Source: Paracidovorax wautersii (GTDB lineage Bacteria > Pseudomonadota > Gammaproteobacteria > Burkholderiales > Burkholderiaceae_C). From it: 64,000 nucleotides of DNA. This document shows positions 35,045-45,353 of this stretch, in pieces. Under the pieces are notes generated by a model. It saw only the letters and a program-made list of their open reading frames with translations, did not search any database and was not told where the DNA came from. The stretch covers positions 186,001 to 250,000 of the forward strand of contig NZ_JAVIZX010000001.1 in the NCBI RefSeq assembly GCF_031453675.1, read 5' to 3'. Numbering within the stretch: position 1 is the first letter of the stretch; every line of letters starts with the position of its first letter. The position numbers were made by a program, and so were the translations under genes.

Positions 35045-35518
35045 TCAGCGCGGCGCGAGGGGCGTGAAGCGCGGCAACATCAGGCAGGCCTCCGCGTTGG
35101 AGGGCGAGAAGCACGCCAGGGCCGCCTCGCGCCAGGGCAGCCAGCGCCACTGCACATGCTCCCGCGGGCTCAGGCGGACGGGCGTGCCCTGCGGTACGCA
35201 CAGGCCGAACAACCGCTCGCGGTTGCGCTCCACCCCTGGCGCGTAGCGGTGCAGCCACTGGGGCCAGATGTCGTAGACATTCTCCAGGGCCCAGTCGGTC
35301 AGCACGCATTCCTCCGCCCGCGCGTCGATGCCGGTCTCTTCCCCGACCTCGCGCACCGCGGTGGTCGCGAACGGCTCGTCCAGCGTGTCCTTGCTGCCGG
35401 TGACCGATTGCCAGTGATCGCCGCCATCCGCCCGCTCGAGCAGCAGCACTTCCAGCGCTGGCGTGTGGATCACCACCAGCACCGATTCGGGAATCTTGAA
35501 AGGCCGAGGCAACGTCAT
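35045..35518 (-). CDS. nudB: Dihydroneopterin triphosphate diphosphatase
   Basis: A 157-residue Nudix hydrolase that removes pyrophosphate from dihydroneopterin triphosphate, the folate step after FolE. The Nudix box runs from GSKDTLDEPFATTA to REVGEETGI, and PFKIPESVLVVIHT is a normal NudB start. ATG 35518 is chosen; upstream codons give low-complexity sequence. WPQWLHRYAPGVERNRERLF matches the family's middle part. It is convergent with the pseudo-receiver gene, 60 bp apart. Confidence 0.9.
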   Translation of the reverse strand: MTLPRPFKIPESVLVVIHTPALEVLLLERADGGDHWQSVTGSKDTLDEPFATTAVREVGEETGIDARAEECVLTDWALENVYDIWPQWLHRYAPGVERNRERLFGLCVPQGTPVRLSPREHVQWRWLPWREAALACFSPSNAEACLMLPRFTPLAPR

Positions 35519-35721
35519 GCTTTCAGCGCTGGTGGACGATCCCGCGGAAGGCGCGCAGCGGGAATTGCGGGCCGGCATGCCAGGCGCGGTGCACAGCGGC
35601 GAGTCCCGCGTGACACCCGCGCCGCGACGCCGCAGGCCGATCACGCATGCGGCCCGTCCGCAGCATCCCCGCATCCCGGTGACGCTCCAACGCGATGCGC
35701 TCCCAGGTCGCCACGGGCGCT
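35519..35721. other. Gap between the CheW-fusion gene and nudB
   Basis: 203 bp on the minus strand between the two genes. I see no terminator, promoter or repeat that stands out. Confidence 0.4.
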
Positions 35722-38364
35722 TTATGCCGCGGCCAGCAACGCATCCATGTCCTGGGGAACCTGGTCATCCAACGCCCCCTGCGCGCACTGCTGCAGCCAC
35801 GGGTCGGCAATGCGGCACAGCATGCCCTTGCCCGAGCCACCGCCGGCTACCGGCAGTGCCGCCACCGCGTCGATCAGCGAGGTGCCGGCGGCCCGGCCCT
35901 GCATGCCCACGCTCTGCAGTTCGCGCCGGTCCAGTTCGAGCATGGGGCCCAGCACGTCCACCCGCATCGCGAATTCGCGGGGGGCTCCGCCTTCCGGCGC
36001 CACCCGGATGACGACCATCTGGCGTTGCGGGTCGGCGGCGCGGGAGGGCATGGCCCGCCCCGCCGTATCCATCACCATGCTGCGCAGATCCACGACGGAG
36101 CAGACACGCGGGCCGATCTGCGCCAACCCGAGGAACGGCGGCGAGAAGCTGCCGGCGCCGAGCACCGCCACATCGGGCGCAGCCGCGACGACGTGCCGCG
36201 CATCCACGCCCAGCCAGTGCCGCCCGACCAGGAAAGTCGCCATCTGCACCCGGTGCGCCGGCTCGACATGCGCGAGCGGCGTGTGCGCGTTCAGCGCCTG
36301 CGCCGCATCCGCGCCTGCGCGCTCCTCGCACAGGTGGCGCAGCACCAGGCAACCGAGGCCGTGGTCGTAGCCATCGCTCGTGCGGAACTCCCGGTAGCCC
36401 TGGCCACCGGAGCGGCCGATGCCGTACAGATGGCCACCGGCCGACACGGCATGGCGCCCCTGGGCGCTGGCGCTCCAGGCCGCCGGCACCAAGGCGTCGG
36501 CTCCCGCTCCCACGGTGCAGACGCAGCGGCCCTGCCCATCCACGAACGCCAGGCGGTCCGCGACGGCTATGCCCACGGCGCAATCCGCGAGGATGGACTG
36601 CATCTGGTTGGCGGCATCCCAGACGATGCCGATCCCACCCAGCACGCTCCCCGTGCCCGCTCCTTCCGTCTCCCGCACAGCCGCGGAGTACACGAAGGTG
36701 GGCGACGGCCCGTAGAAGCGGCTGGTTTCGTAGGGGCTGACCACGTAGGCCTGGCTGTCCTGCAACCGCAGGCACTGCGCCACCCAGGCCTCGTCCAGCA
36801 CCGTGCCCACGTGGTGGGCCTGGTCCGGACGGGAGACGGCGACGACGCAGCCGCGCCGGTCGAACAGGACCAGGCAGGCATAGACCGTGTACAGCGCGTT
36901 GATCTCCGCCAGCACCGCCGTGGCCTGCTCGCAGCCCCCCTGGCCCCGCGCGAGCGAGCGGCTGAACTGGGGCGTGAGCGCCCACCACCGACAATCGTTG
37001 GCACGCTCGTAGAGATTGCGATCCAGGATCTGCATCGCCAGCGAGGACCGGCTGTCCGCATCGCGCAGCAAAGAGCGCATGACCACACCGTACAGGTCCT
37101 GCAGTGCAGCCGCGAAGGCCTGGGCCGTCTTGCGTGCGGTACTGCCGATCTCGGACAGCAGCGTCTTGGCGAACAGCAGCTCGCGCGGAGCCACATCGTG
37201 GCTGGACGCACCGAGCTGGTTGAGCTCCAGCAAGCCGTTCCACACGGAGCGCTCCAGCGCCGACTGGATGGCGGCAGAGCGGGCAGGAATGGCCCGCAGC
37301 TCCTGCGACAGCAGGTCGGCGTGGCCCGACAGCTCGGCGGCCAGCGCAGTACGGGGCGCGCCGTCGTCCCCCTCGCCGTCCTCGTCGAACGCGGTATCCA
37401 GGGGCAGCAGGGCGAGCCCGCGCCAGCCCGGGCCGACGTAGCCCAGGAAGCCCTGGGTGTCGCACACCGACATCAGATAGCGGCGGCCGCCGTGGCGCAC
37501 AGGGCGCACGCCCTGCGCCGCGGCCTCCTCCAAGCGCCAATCGTGCGGCAGCTGCAGCGGGTCACTGGACAGCAATACCCGCCCTTGCCGGTCCACCAAC
37601 GCCAGCACGGCATCCCGGCCGGGGCCGGCCTGTGCGGTGCCCTCCTCCCGGGCCGAGCGGAAGATGGCCGCCATCTCGTCGGCCAGCTTGAACTCCAGGC
37701 ACAGCACCCCCACCGTGCGTCCTCCGGCGGCGACCGCACGGGCATAGACCAGCGTGCGTTCGGCCACACCACTGAAACCGTGCACGGCATGGTGCTCCAC
37801 GTACGCGTCCTGGCTGTCGAGCACGCTGCGCAGGAAACGCTGGTCCTGGCGGCAGGCGTCTGCACTGCCGGCCTCCACCGGGTGAAGGCAGGCGCACAGC
37901 AGACCCGCCGTATCGAACAGGTAGATGTTGCTGTAAACGGTGTACTTGCTGGCGTATTCGCGCAGCCGCGCTTCCATGGCAGGGCGATGCTCCGGCGCGG
38001 CGTCGCTGAGGTAAGCAGCCACTTCGCCATCGGTGGCGAAGAACCCGACGTCCGCGGTGCGTTCGAACAGGTTGCGCACGAGGACGTCGATGCAGACCTG
38101 CGCGCGGGCCTGAAGATCGTCGAGCCGGTTCTTCAGGGCCTCGCCGGCCAGCCCCCGCATCAGGTCCGTCGACAGCGCAGCAAAGTCGTGCCGCGCCCGG
38201 GCCAGGTCACCGCCTGCGGACGCCTTGGTCGAGAGCAGGGACAGCGATGACAGCAGGGCCAGATGGTCCCAGGTGTTCTCGACCAGCCGCAGTTCCTGCC
38301 GCTGATGGAGCACGGCCGGCATGTAGCGCAGCCAGAGCTCGGGTGATGACAGGGTATGGGGCAC
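35722..38364 (-). CDS. Tandem sensor modules fused to a CheW domain
   Basis: 880 residues. The same sensor-like module occurs twice. RNLFERTADV (97-106) is matched by RNLYERANDC (449-458), YTVYSNIYLFDTAG (141-154) by YTVYACLVLFDRRG (492-505), DSQDAYV by DSQAYVV, and the following LALVDRQGRV by LAFVDGQGRC. Each module resembles a Cache-type ligand-binding domain, but no membrane helix or signal peptide is seen, so it is probably cytoplasmic. Residues ~700-860 form a CheW-like domain (FLVGRHWLGVDARHVVAAA, then GPRVCSVVDLRSMV). CheW couples receptors to the kinase CheA, so the protein may feed a cytoplasmic signal into chemotaxis without a methyl-accepting domain. I know no named family of this layout. 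Confidence 0.85.
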   Translation of the reverse strand: MPHTLSSPELWLRYMPAVLHQRQELRLVENTWDHLALLSSLSLLSTKASAGGDLARARHDFAALSTDLMRGLAGEALKNRLDDLQARAQVCIDVLVRNLFERTADVGFFATDGEVAAYLSDAAPEHRPAMEARLREYASKYTVYSNIYLFDTAGLLCACLHPVEAGSADACRQDQRFLRSVLDSQDAYVEHHAVHGFSGVAERTLVYARAVAAGGRTVGVLCLEFKLADEMAAIFRSAREEGTAQAGPGRDAVLALVDRQGRVLLSSDPLQLPHDWRLEEAAAQGVRPVRHGGRRYLMSVCDTQGFLGYVGPGWRGLALLPLDTAFDEDGEGDDGAPRTALAAELSGHADLLSQELRAIPARSAAIQSALERSVWNGLLELNQLGASSHDVAPRELLFAKTLLSEIGSTARKTAQAFAAALQDLYGVVMRSLLRDADSRSSLAMQILDRNLYERANDCRWWALTPQFSRSLARGQGGCEQATAVLAEINALYTVYACLVLFDRRGCVVAVSRPDQAHHVGTVLDEAWVAQCLRLQDSQAYVVSPYETSRFYGPSPTFVYSAAVRETEGAGTGSVLGGIGIVWDAANQMQSILADCAVGIAVADRLAFVDGQGRCVCTVGAGADALVPAAWSASAQGRHAVSAGGHLYGIGRSGGQGYREFRTSDGYDHGLGCLVLRHLCEERAGADAAQALNAHTPLAHVEPAHRVQMATFLVGRHWLGVDARHVVAAAPDVAVLGAGSFSPPFLGLAQIGPRVCSVVDLRSMVMDTAGRAMPSRAADPQRQMVVIRVAPEGGAPREFAMRVDVLGPMLELDRRELQSVGMQGRAAGTSLIDAVAALPVAGGGSGKGMLCRIADPWLQQCAQGALDDQVPQDMDALLAAA

Positions 38365-38524
38365 GACGGCGTCCTTTCACGGCAGGACGATCCCTGCCGA
38401 CGGTACAGATCGTAAGCAAAAGCAAATTTTGCACCAGTACGCCCCCCATCCAGATTGCCGGGACGCTTTCCTGGCGACCTGATGCAAGGACTCGCACGCA
38501 GCCCCGCATCAACGGCACAAACGA

Positions 38525-38552
38525 AAAAAGGCAGGCCCTCGGCCTGCCTTTC
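38525..38552 (-). terminator. Rho-independent terminator of aspS
   Basis: On the minus strand AAAGGCAGGCC and GGCCTGCCTTT form an 11-bp stem around GAG, followed by TTTTTTCG. It stands about 35 bp after the aspS stop. Classic form. Confidence 0.9.
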
Positions 38553-38585
38553 TTCGTGGACGGCCGCCGCAGCGGCCACAGGGAC

Positions 38586-40388
38586 TCAGCCCGCCTTGAC
38601 AGCGTCCGGATTGCGCAGACGGATATGCAGTTCGCGCAGCTGCTTTTCGTCCACGGGCGAGGGGGCCTGCGTGAGCAGATCCTGGGCGCGCTGGGTCTTG
38701 GGGAAGGCGATCACGTCCCGGATCGACTCCGCACCGGTCATCAGCGTGATCAAACGGTCCAGGCCAAAGGCCAAGCCGCCGTGCGGAGGGGCACCGTATT
38801 GCAGTGCGTCCAGCAGGTAGCCGAACTTGGCTTGCGCGTCTTCCGGCGTGATCTTGAGTGCCGAGAACACCTTGCTCTGCACGTCGGCCCGGTGGATACG
38901 CACCGAGCCGCCGCCCAGTTCCCAGCCGTTGAGCACCATGTCATAGGCCTTGGCGATGCACTGGCCCGGATCGGTGTCCATCAGATCCTCATGCCCGTCC
39001 TTGGGGCTGGTGAAGGGATGGTGCACAGCCGTCCAGCGGCCCTCTTCCTCGTCGTGCTCGAACATGGGGAAGTCCACGACCCACAGCGGTGCCCAGCGGT
39101 TCTCGAACAGCCCGCTCTTCTTGCCGAATTCGCTGTGGCCGACCTTCAGGCGCAGCGCGCCGATGGAGTCGTTGACGATCTTTTCCTTGTCGGCGCCGAA
39201 GAAGATCAGGTCGCCGTCCTGCGCGCCCGTGCGCTTCAGGATCTCGGCAATGGCTGCGTCGTGCAGATTCTTCACGATGGGCGACTGCAGGCCGTCACGG
39301 CCCTTGGCCACTTCGTTGACCTTGATCCAGGCCAGGCCCTTGGCACCATAGATCTTCACGAATTCGGTGTAAGCATCGATCTCGCCCCGCGAGATCTGTG
39401 CGCCGCCCGGCACGCGCAGGCCGACCACGCGGCCGCCCTTGGTGGTGGCGGGCGCGGAGAACACCTTGAAGTCCACGTCCTTCATCACTTCCGTGAGCTC
39501 GGTGAATTCCAGCTTCACGCGCAGGTCGGGCTTGTCGGAGCCGAAGCGGAAGGCCGCGTCCTGGTAGGTCATGATGGGGAATTCGCCCAGGTCCACGCCC
39601 AGCTGGGTCTGGAACACCTCGGTGATCATGCGCTGGAAGATGGCGCGGATCTCTTCTTCGTTCAGGAACGAGGTTTCGCAGTCGATCTGCGTGAACTCAG
39701 GCTGGCGGTCGGCGCGCAGGTCTTCGTCGCGGAAGCACTTGGTGATCTGGTAGTAGCGGTCGTAGCCGGCCACCATCAGCATCTGCTTGTACAGCTGGGG
39801 CGACTGGGGCAGCGCGAAGAACTGGCCGTCATGCACGCGACTGGGCACCAGATAGTCGCGCGCGCCTTCGGGCGTGCTCTTGCCCAGCATGGGCGTCTCG
39901 ATGTCGATGAAGCCTTCCTTGTCCAGGAAGTTGCGCACCTGGATGGCCGTCTTGTAGCGCAGCATCATGTTGCGCTGCATGTGCGGGCGGCGCAGGTCCA
40001 TCACGCGGTGCGTGAGGCGCGTCGTTTCCGACAGGTTCTCGTCGTCCATCTGGAACGGCGGCGTGACGGACGGGTTCAGCACGTTCAGCTCGTGGCACAG
40101 CACTTCGATCTTGCCGCTCTTGAGGCTGTCGTTGCTGGTTCCCTCGGGGCGCGAACGCACCAGGCCCTTGACCTGCACGCAGAATTCGTTGCGCACGCCT
40201 TCGGCGGTCTTGAACATCTCGGCGCGATCGGGGTCGCAGACCACCTGCACATAGCCTTCACGGTCACGAAGGTCGATGAAGATCACGCCGCCATGGTCAC
40301 GGCGACGGTTCACCCAGCCCGACAGGGTGACGGTTTCGCCCAGGAGGGCTTCGGTCACGAGACCGCAGTAGTGGGAGCGCATGGCCAT
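38586..40388 (-). CDS. aspS: Aspartyl-tRNA synthetase
   Basis: A 600-residue class II synthetase, the usual bacterial length. It has an N-terminal OB-fold anticodon domain ([20 protein letters not shown]), motif 2 as [20 protein letters not shown], the large bacterial insertion domain, and motif 3 as [14 protein letters not shown]. It charges tRNA-Asp; whether it also charges tRNA-Asn cannot be told here. The DUF502 gene and the FmdB gene lie upstream on the same strand, with gaps of 80 and 26 bp, so the three probably form one operon ending at the terminator 38525-38552. ATG 40388 is used; an ATG two codons later is possible. Confidence 0.97.
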   Translation of the reverse strand: MAMRSHYCGLVTEALLGETVTLSGWVNRRRDHGGVIFIDLRDREGYVQVVCDPDRAEMFKTAEGVRNEFCVQVKGLVRSRPEGTSNDSLKSGKIEVLCHELNVLNPSVTPPFQMDDENLSETTRLTHRVMDLRRPHMQRNMMLRYKTAIQVRNFLDKEGFIDIETPMLGKSTPEGARDYLVPSRVHDGQFFALPQSPQLYKQMLMVAGYDRYYQITKCFRDEDLRADRQPEFTQIDCETSFLNEEEIRAIFQRMITEVFQTQLGVDLGEFPIMTYQDAAFRFGSDKPDLRVKLEFTELTEVMKDVDFKVFSAPATTKGGRVVGLRVPGGAQISRGEIDAYTEFVKIYGAKGLAWIKVNEVAKGRDGLQSPIVKNLHDAAIAEILKRTGAQDGDLIFFGADKEKIVNDSIGALRLKVGHSEFGKKSGLFENRWAPLWVVDFPMFEHDEEEGRWTAVHHPFTSPKDGHEDLMDTDPGQCIAKAYDMVLNGWELGGGSVRIHRADVQSKVFSALKITPEDAQAKFGYLLDALQYGAPPHGGLAFGLDRLITLMTGAESIRDVIAFPKTQRAQDLLTQAPSPVDEKQLRELHIRLRNPDAVKAG

Positions 40389-40468
40389 GGTTCAGATCTT
40401 CCTGCGCTCCAGCGAGCGCGACACAGGGATGCATTCCTGGCGCGCCACCGGCGCGCTGGAACAGGGTT

Positions 40469-41092
40469 TCACTTGGGTTCGGAGGGGATGGCGGTATCCG
40501 GCGGAGTGACCACGCCCATCGACACAATGTACTTGAGCGCAGCGTCCACGCTCATGTCCAGTTCGACGCAGTCGCTCTTGCGCAGCATCACGAAGTAGCC
40601 CCCGGTTGGGTTGGGCGTGGTGGGAACGTAAACGCTCACGAACTCGTCGCGCAGGTACGCGGCCACCTCGCCGCTGGGTGCGCCCGTGATGAACGCCACC
40701 GTCCACACGCCTTCGCGCGGCCATTGCACCAGCACGGCCGTACGGAAGGCGTTTCCGCTTTCAGAGAACAGCGTGTCCGACACCTGCTTGACGCTCGAGT
40801 AGATGGAACGCACCACGGGGATGCGGCTCACCAGGGCATCGCCCCACTCCACCAGCTTGCGGCCCGCGAAGTTGCTGGCCAATGCGCCCACCACCAGCAG
40901 GATGGCCAGCGTGAGCAGCACGCCGAAGCCGGGAATGTGGAAGCCCAGCAGCCGGTCGGGCTGCCAGGAGCCTGGCAGGATCTGCAAGGTCTGGTCCAGC
41001 GTGCCGATGATCCAGTTCAGGACCCAGGCGGTGATGACGCCGGGGACGATCACCAGAAGGCCCGTGAACAGCCATTTGCGCAAAGCGGACAT
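40469..41092 (-). CDS. DUF502 family inner-membrane protein
   Basis: 207 residues with two membrane helices near the N-terminus (WLFTGLLVIVPGVITAWVLNW and FGVLLTLAILLVVGALASNF). A conserved soluble domain follows: RIPVVRSIYSSVKQVSDTLF and VYVPTTPNPTGGYFVML, the latter typical of DUF502. Function unknown; members are widespread and often precede aspS in betaproteobacteria. ATG 41092 begins MSALRKW; the upstream frame overlaps fmdB. It is 26 bp downstream of the FmdB-like gene. Confidence 0.92.
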   Translation of the reverse strand: MSALRKWLFTGLLVIVPGVITAWVLNWIIGTLDQTLQILPGSWQPDRLLGFHIPGFGVLLTLAILLVVGALASNFAGRKLVEWGDALVSRIPVVRSIYSSVKQVSDTLFSESGNAFRTAVLVQWPREGVWTVAFITGAPSGEVAAYLRDEFVSVYVPTTPNPTGGYFVMLRKSDCVELDMSVDAALKYIVSMGVVTPPDTAIPSEPK

Positions 41093-41118
41093 GCGAGTGG
41101 AGTGAGTGAAGGAGGGGG

Positions 41119-41430
41119 TCAGGCAGCCGTACTGGACGGCGTGGAGGACGCTGGCGCGGCAGCGGGCGTGGGCGCAGCAGCAGCGCTGTCGCTGCCACCG
41201 GCGGGCGCATCGGCCGCCGGTGCCGCAGCGGGCTTGGGAGCGCTGCCGCTGTTCTTGAAATCGGTGGCGTACCAGCCCGAGCCCTTGAGGTGGAAGCCGG
41301 GGGCCGTCAGTTGCTTGGAGAACGCAGGTGCGCCGCAGGCCGGGCAATCGGTCAGGGGCGCATCGGAAATTTTCTGCAGCACGTCCTTGGCATGGCCACA
41401 GGCGCCGCACTTATAGGCATAAATAGGCAT
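41119..41430 (-). CDS. FmdB-family zinc ribbon protein
   Basis: 103 residues. MPIYAYKCGACGHAKDVLQK opens a zinc ribbon with Cys8, Cys11 and a second pair in DCPACG. A GSGWYATDFK motif follows, then an Ala/Pro/Ser-rich tail of about 35 residues. These small proteins are thought to be regulators, but their targets are unknown. It is first in the fmdB-DUF502-aspS unit, with a strong -10 about 37 bp before its start. Confidence 0.92.
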   Translation of the reverse strand: MPIYAYKCGACGHAKDVLQKISDAPLTDCPACGAPAFSKQLTAPGFHLKGSGWYATDFKNSGSAPKPAAAPAADAPAGGSDSAAAAPTPAAAPASSTPSSTAA

Positions 41431-41466
41431 CGGATGCTTGCGCTACAGGAAAATGCAAAACCGCTG

Positions 41467-41472
41467 ATTATA
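41467..41472 (-). promoter_or_regulatory. Perfect TATAAT -10 before fmdB
   Basis: On the minus strand TATAAT reads into TCAGCGG and the fmdB start 37 bp downstream. No matching -35 is evident at 16-18 bp. Likely promoter of the fmdB-DUF502-aspS operon. Confidence 0.5.
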
Positions 41473-41612
41473 GGTGGCAGCCTCTGCAGCCAGACGGCGC
41501 GCGGATCACCCACACCGCTGCTGCCACCGGTCAACGGCGAACCGTGCGATCGCGGGGGCCTTGAAGAGCGCGACGCGGCCTGCGCATCGCCTCTGCAGGG
41601 TTCATGGCAGCG

Positions 41613-43061
41613 TCAGATCGTCCCTGCCGGGGCGGGACGGTGCGGTGTGCGGGTGTTCTGCACCCACTGCGGCAGCAGCGAGCCTGCGACCATGCCCACC
41701 ACGGCCGCCAGCACCCCGGCCAACTGCGCAGGGAACACGGCGCCCCAAGGCATCGCCAGGCCGGCGAGCCAGGAGCCGATGCCCAGGATCACCGCGCACA
41801 CGGCGCCCTGGGTGCTCGCGCGGCTCCAGTACAGGCCGAACACCAGCGGCACGAACGCACCCACCAGGGGCACCTGGTACGCGCCGGACACCAATTCGTA
41901 GATGGGCGTTCCTTCCATCTTGATGGAGTACATCAGCACCGCCAGGCTGAAGACCAGCACGCTGATGCGCATGGTCAGCAGGTTCTCGCGGTCGCTGGAA
42001 CCCCGACGGAACTGGCGCCAGATGTTCTCGGTGAAGGTCACGCTCGGCGCCAGCAGCGTGGCGGACGCACACGACTTGATGGCCGACAGCAGGGCGCCGA
42101 AGAACAGCACCTGCATGACGAACGGCATCTTCTCCATCACCAGCGTGGGCAGCACCTTCTGCGGGTCTTCGGCCAGCAGTTCCTGCGCCCGCTCCGGCAT
42201 GATGATGAGTGCGCTGACCACCAGGAACATGGGCACGAAGGCGAACAGGATGTAGGCGCTGCCACCGATCACCGTGCCGTGCGTGGCCGCCCGCATGGAG
42301 TTGGCCGACATCACGCGCTGGAACACGTCCTGCTGCGGAATGGAGCCCAGCATCATGGTGATGGCCGCCGCAAAGAAGAACACGATGTCGTGCAGCGTGG
42401 GCTCGGGCCAGAATTTGAACAGATCGCGGCTCACCGCCAGATCGAGGACCTTCCCGGCCCCGCCCGCCATGTCGCCTGCGAAAAAGGCGAGGACCATCAG
42501 CCCCACGACCAGGATGATCATCTGGAGAAAATCGGTCACAGCCACCGACCACATGCCCCCAAACAGGGTATAGGCCAGGATGGACACGACGCCGATGGTC
42601 ATGCCGACGGGAATGCTGACGGCGCCGCCGGACAGGAGGTTGAACACCAGCCCCAGCGCTGTGACCTGGGCCGATACCCAGCCCAGATAGCTGAGCATGA
42701 TGATGAGCGAACAGGCCACCTCGATGATGCGGCCGTAGCGCTCACGGTAGTAGTCGCTGATCGTCAGCAAGGTCATGCGGTAGAGCTTGCCGGCGAAGAA
42801 CAGGCCCACCAGGATCAGGCACATGCCCGCGCCGAACGGGTCTTCCACCACGTTGTGCAGTCCGCCTTCGATGAACTTGGCCGGCACGCCCAGCACGATC
42901 TCCGAGCCGAACCAGGTCGCGAAGGTCGTGGTGATGATCATGAACATCGGCAGGTGGCGGCCCGCGATGGCGAAGTCGGTCGTGTTCTTCACCCTTCGGG
43001 CAGCGACCAACCCGATGGCGATGGTGACCAGGAGATAAACGATGACCAGCGTCAACAGCAC
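41613..43061 (-). CDS. Sodium:solute symporter family transporter
   Basis: A 482-residue, strongly hydrophobic protein with about 13 membrane helices. Conserved SSS features are TTDFAIAGRHLP near the N-terminus, ATWFGSEIVLG in helix 2, GGMWSVAVTDFLQM, and the sodium-site helix with GSIPQQDVFQRVMSA. The family moves solutes such as proline or acetate with sodium; the substrate is not clear. It stands alone on the minus strand, 182 bp before fmdB and 70 bp after ubiB. Confidence 0.93.
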   Translation of the reverse strand: MLLTLVIVYLLVTIAIGLVAARRVKNTTDFAIAGRHLPMFMIITTTFATWFGSEIVLGVPAKFIEGGLHNVVEDPFGAGMCLILVGLFFAGKLYRMTLLTISDYYRERYGRIIEVACSLIIMLSYLGWVSAQVTALGLVFNLLSGGAVSIPVGMTIGVVSILAYTLFGGMWSVAVTDFLQMIILVVGLMVLAFFAGDMAGGAGKVLDLAVSRDLFKFWPEPTLHDIVFFFAAAITMMLGSIPQQDVFQRVMSANSMRAATHGTVIGGSAYILFAFVPMFLVVSALIIMPERAQELLAEDPQKVLPTLVMEKMPFVMQVLFFGALLSAIKSCASATLLAPSVTFTENIWRQFRRGSSDRENLLTMRISVLVFSLAVLMYSIKMEGTPIYELVSGAYQVPLVGAFVPLVFGLYWSRASTQGAVCAVILGIGSWLAGLAMPWGAVFPAQLAGVLAAVVGMVAGSLLPQWVQNTRTPHRPAPAGTI

Positions 43062-43131
43062 GGCATGCTCCTCGATGTCGCGAAGTGGTGAAAAAGAGAA
43101 CGGTAGAGAGAGAAAGCGGCGACAGCGCGGG

Positions 43132-44697
43132 CTAGAAGACCCGGATGCGGATCAGCAGCTGCATTGCCAGCAAACCCAATACAAAACCCATGCCACCGTA
43201 GACCAGGCTCTGCAGCAACTGGTTGGTGCGTTTCTGGGCCGCCAGGAGCTCGTGCAGCTCCCGGTTCGGGCCCTGGGGCTTGTCACGCAGGTACGCATGC
43301 AGCAGGCGCGGCAGCTCCGGCACCATCTTGGCGAAGTGCGGCGCCTCTTCCCGCAGCTCGCGCAGGAAGCGCTGCGGGCCGAGCTGCTCAAGCATCCACT
43401 TCTCAAGGAAGGGCTTGGCTGTGCTCCAGAGATCCAGTTCCGGGTCGAGCTGGCGGCCCAGGCCCTCAATGTTGAGCAGCGTCTTCTGCAAGAGCACCAG
43501 CTGCGGCTGGATCTCCACGTGGAACCGGCGCGAGGTCTGGAAAAGGCGCATCAACACCATGCCCAGGGAGATTTCCTTGAGCGGGCGGTCGAAGTACGGC
43601 TCACAGACGGCACGGATGGCGGACTCCAGGTCGTTGACCCGCGTGTGCGCCGGCACCCAGCCGCTTTCGATGTGAAGCTCGGCCACACGCTTGTAGTCAC
43701 GCCGGAAGAACGCGGTGAAGTTCTGCGCCAGGTATTCCTTGTCGAACTCGGTGAGCGTGCCCACGATGCCGAAGTCGAGCGAGATGTAGCGTCCGAACGT
43801 TTCCGGCTCCAGGCTGACCTGGATGTTGCCGGGGTGCATGTCGGCGTGGAAGAAGCCGTCGCGGAACACCTGGGTGAAGAAGATGGTGACGCCGTCGCGC
43901 GCCAGCTTCGGGATGTCGACGCCTGCGCTGCGCAGTCGCTCGATCTGGTTGATCGGCACGCCCTTCATGCGTTGCATCACCATGACCTCGGGGTGGCAGA
44001 AGTCCCAGAACACTTCCGGCACCAGCACCAGTTCGAGGCCTTCCATGTTGCGGCGCAGCTGGGCGGCATTCGCAGCCTCGCGCACCAGATCAAGCTCGTC
44101 GTGCAGGTAGTTGTCGAACTCGGCCACCACCTGCCGTGGCTTCAGTCGCTTGCCGTCCGCCGACAGGCCTTCGACCCAGCCCGCCATCATGCGCATGAGG
44201 GCCAGGTCCTTCTCGATGACCGGCAGCATGCCCGGACGCAGCACTTTCACGGCCACTTCGCGCTCGATGCCCTGGCGGTCGCGGATGACGGCGAAGTGCA
44301 CCTGCGCGATCGAGGCGCTGGCCACGGGAACGCGGTCGAACGACACGAAGATCTGGTCCAGCGGACGCCGGAAGGCACGTTCGATGGTCGCAACGGCCAC
44401 CGCCGGATCGAACGGGGGCACCCGGTCCTGCAGCAGAGCCAGTTCATCGGCGATGTCCGGCGGCATCAGATCGCGGCGCGTGGAGAGCACCTGGCCGAAC
44501 TTGACGAAGATCGGCCCCAGCCGCTCCAGCGCTTCGCGCAGCCTCCGGCCCCGCGGGGCATCCAGGTTGCGGCCGACGGAGATGATCCGGGCGAGCAGGC
44601 GCAGCCAGGGTTTCTGGAAGCTGGTCAGTACCAGCTCATCCAGCCCATAGCGCAGCACCATCCAGACGATGGTGAAGCCACGGAAGAAGTGGCTCAT
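43132..44697 (-). CDS. ubiB: Ubiquinone biosynthesis kinase-like protein UbiB
   Basis: A 521-residue member of the atypical UbiB/ABC1 kinase family needed for ubiquinone synthesis at the inner membrane. The KxGQ motif appears as [12 protein letters not shown], the Ala-rich nucleotide loop as [11 protein letters not shown], catalytic Lys in VAVKVLRPG, then [12 protein letters not shown] and LDFGIVG (DFG). Two C-terminal hydrophobic helices ([22 protein letters not shown]) anchor it. ATG 44697 overlaps the ubiJ stop by 4 bp. Confidence 0.96.
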   Translation of the reverse strand: MSHFFRGFTIVWMVLRYGLDELVLTSFQKPWLRLLARIISVGRNLDAPRGRRLREALERLGPIFVKFGQVLSTRRDLMPPDIADELALLQDRVPPFDPAVAVATIERAFRRPLDQIFVSFDRVPVASASIAQVHFAVIRDRQGIEREVAVKVLRPGMLPVIEKDLALMRMMAGWVEGLSADGKRLKPRQVVAEFDNYLHDELDLVREAANAAQLRRNMEGLELVLVPEVFWDFCHPEVMVMQRMKGVPINQIERLRSAGVDIPKLARDGVTIFFTQVFRDGFFHADMHPGNIQVSLEPETFGRYISLDFGIVGTLTEFDKEYLAQNFTAFFRRDYKRVAELHIESGWVPAHTRVNDLESAIRAVCEPYFDRPLKEISLGMVLMRLFQTSRRFHVEIQPQLVLLQKTLLNIEGLGRQLDPELDLWSTAKPFLEKWMLEQLGPQRFLRELREEAPHFAKMVPELPRLLHAYLRDKPQGPNRELHELLAAQKRTNQLLQSLVYGGMGFVLGLLAMQLLIRIRVF

Positions 44698-45275
44698 GGC
44701 GGCGAACGGTCCGGAGCGGAGGCGCTGTCCACGCCGGTGCCCGCCGCGCCCGGCGCCATGCGTGCGCCAACGAAGCGCCGCAGGGCATCCGCCGCGCGGC
44801 GCGCCACGGAGCCTACGGCGTGGGCCGGGGCATCGCCGATCACGCGGGCCAGGTCTTCCTCGACGTCCCAGCGCACATGGTCCACCAGCCAGTGGATCTC
44901 GGCCGCCAGCTGCACGTCGCCTTCGATGCGGATGGCCGGCTTCTCGCCCCGCAGAGCGGTCTGGGCCAGGGCCAGCGGCGAGGTGTCGGTGATTTCCAGC
45001 AACAGGTCGGGCGTTCCGCCTTGGGGAGCCAGGTCCAGCAGCCCTGCCGGGGTGATCTGCAGGGCCATGGAATACGCCCTCCACTGCACCCTTGCCGTCC
45101 GGCCGCGCTGGCGGACCAGGCGGTCCATGGCCTCGCGTTCCTGCATGAGCACATGGTTGAGGAACAGCACGACGCGGTGCTGCACCTCATGCACCAGCCA
45201 CTGCGGTGGCTGCGGACCACTGGCGATGCGCTCGAAAAGCCCATCCAGCAAAGAAAAAGGGGACTGTGTTGCCAT
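44694..45275 (-). CDS. ubiJ: Ubiquinone biosynthesis accessory factor UbiJ (SCP2-like)
   Basis: 193 residues with an SCP2-like lipid-binding fold at about residues 30-130 (LHITPAG-type strand here as [29 protein letters not shown]). A basic helical segment and a Pro/Ala/Ser tail follow. UbiJ binds the lipid intermediates and assembles the ubiquinone enzyme complex. It lies in the ubi cluster and overlaps ubiB, which supports the name despite low family conservation. Confidence 0.9.
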   Translation of the reverse strand: MATQSPFSLLDGLFERIASGPQPPQWLVHEVQHRVVLFLNHVLMQEREAMDRLVRQRGRTARVQWRAYSMALQITPAGLLDLAPQGGTPDLLLEITDTSPLALAQTALRGEKPAIRIEGDVQLAAEIHWLVDHVRWDVEEDLARVIGDAPAHAVGSVARRAADALRRFVGARMAPGAAGTGVDSASAPDRSPP

Positions 45276-45353
45276 AGTCCCCGATTATTCCCTGAACTGG
45301 GCGGACACCGGAGGCTTTTCCCTCCCGGCGCCACGACCAAATAGGCGGCCGCG

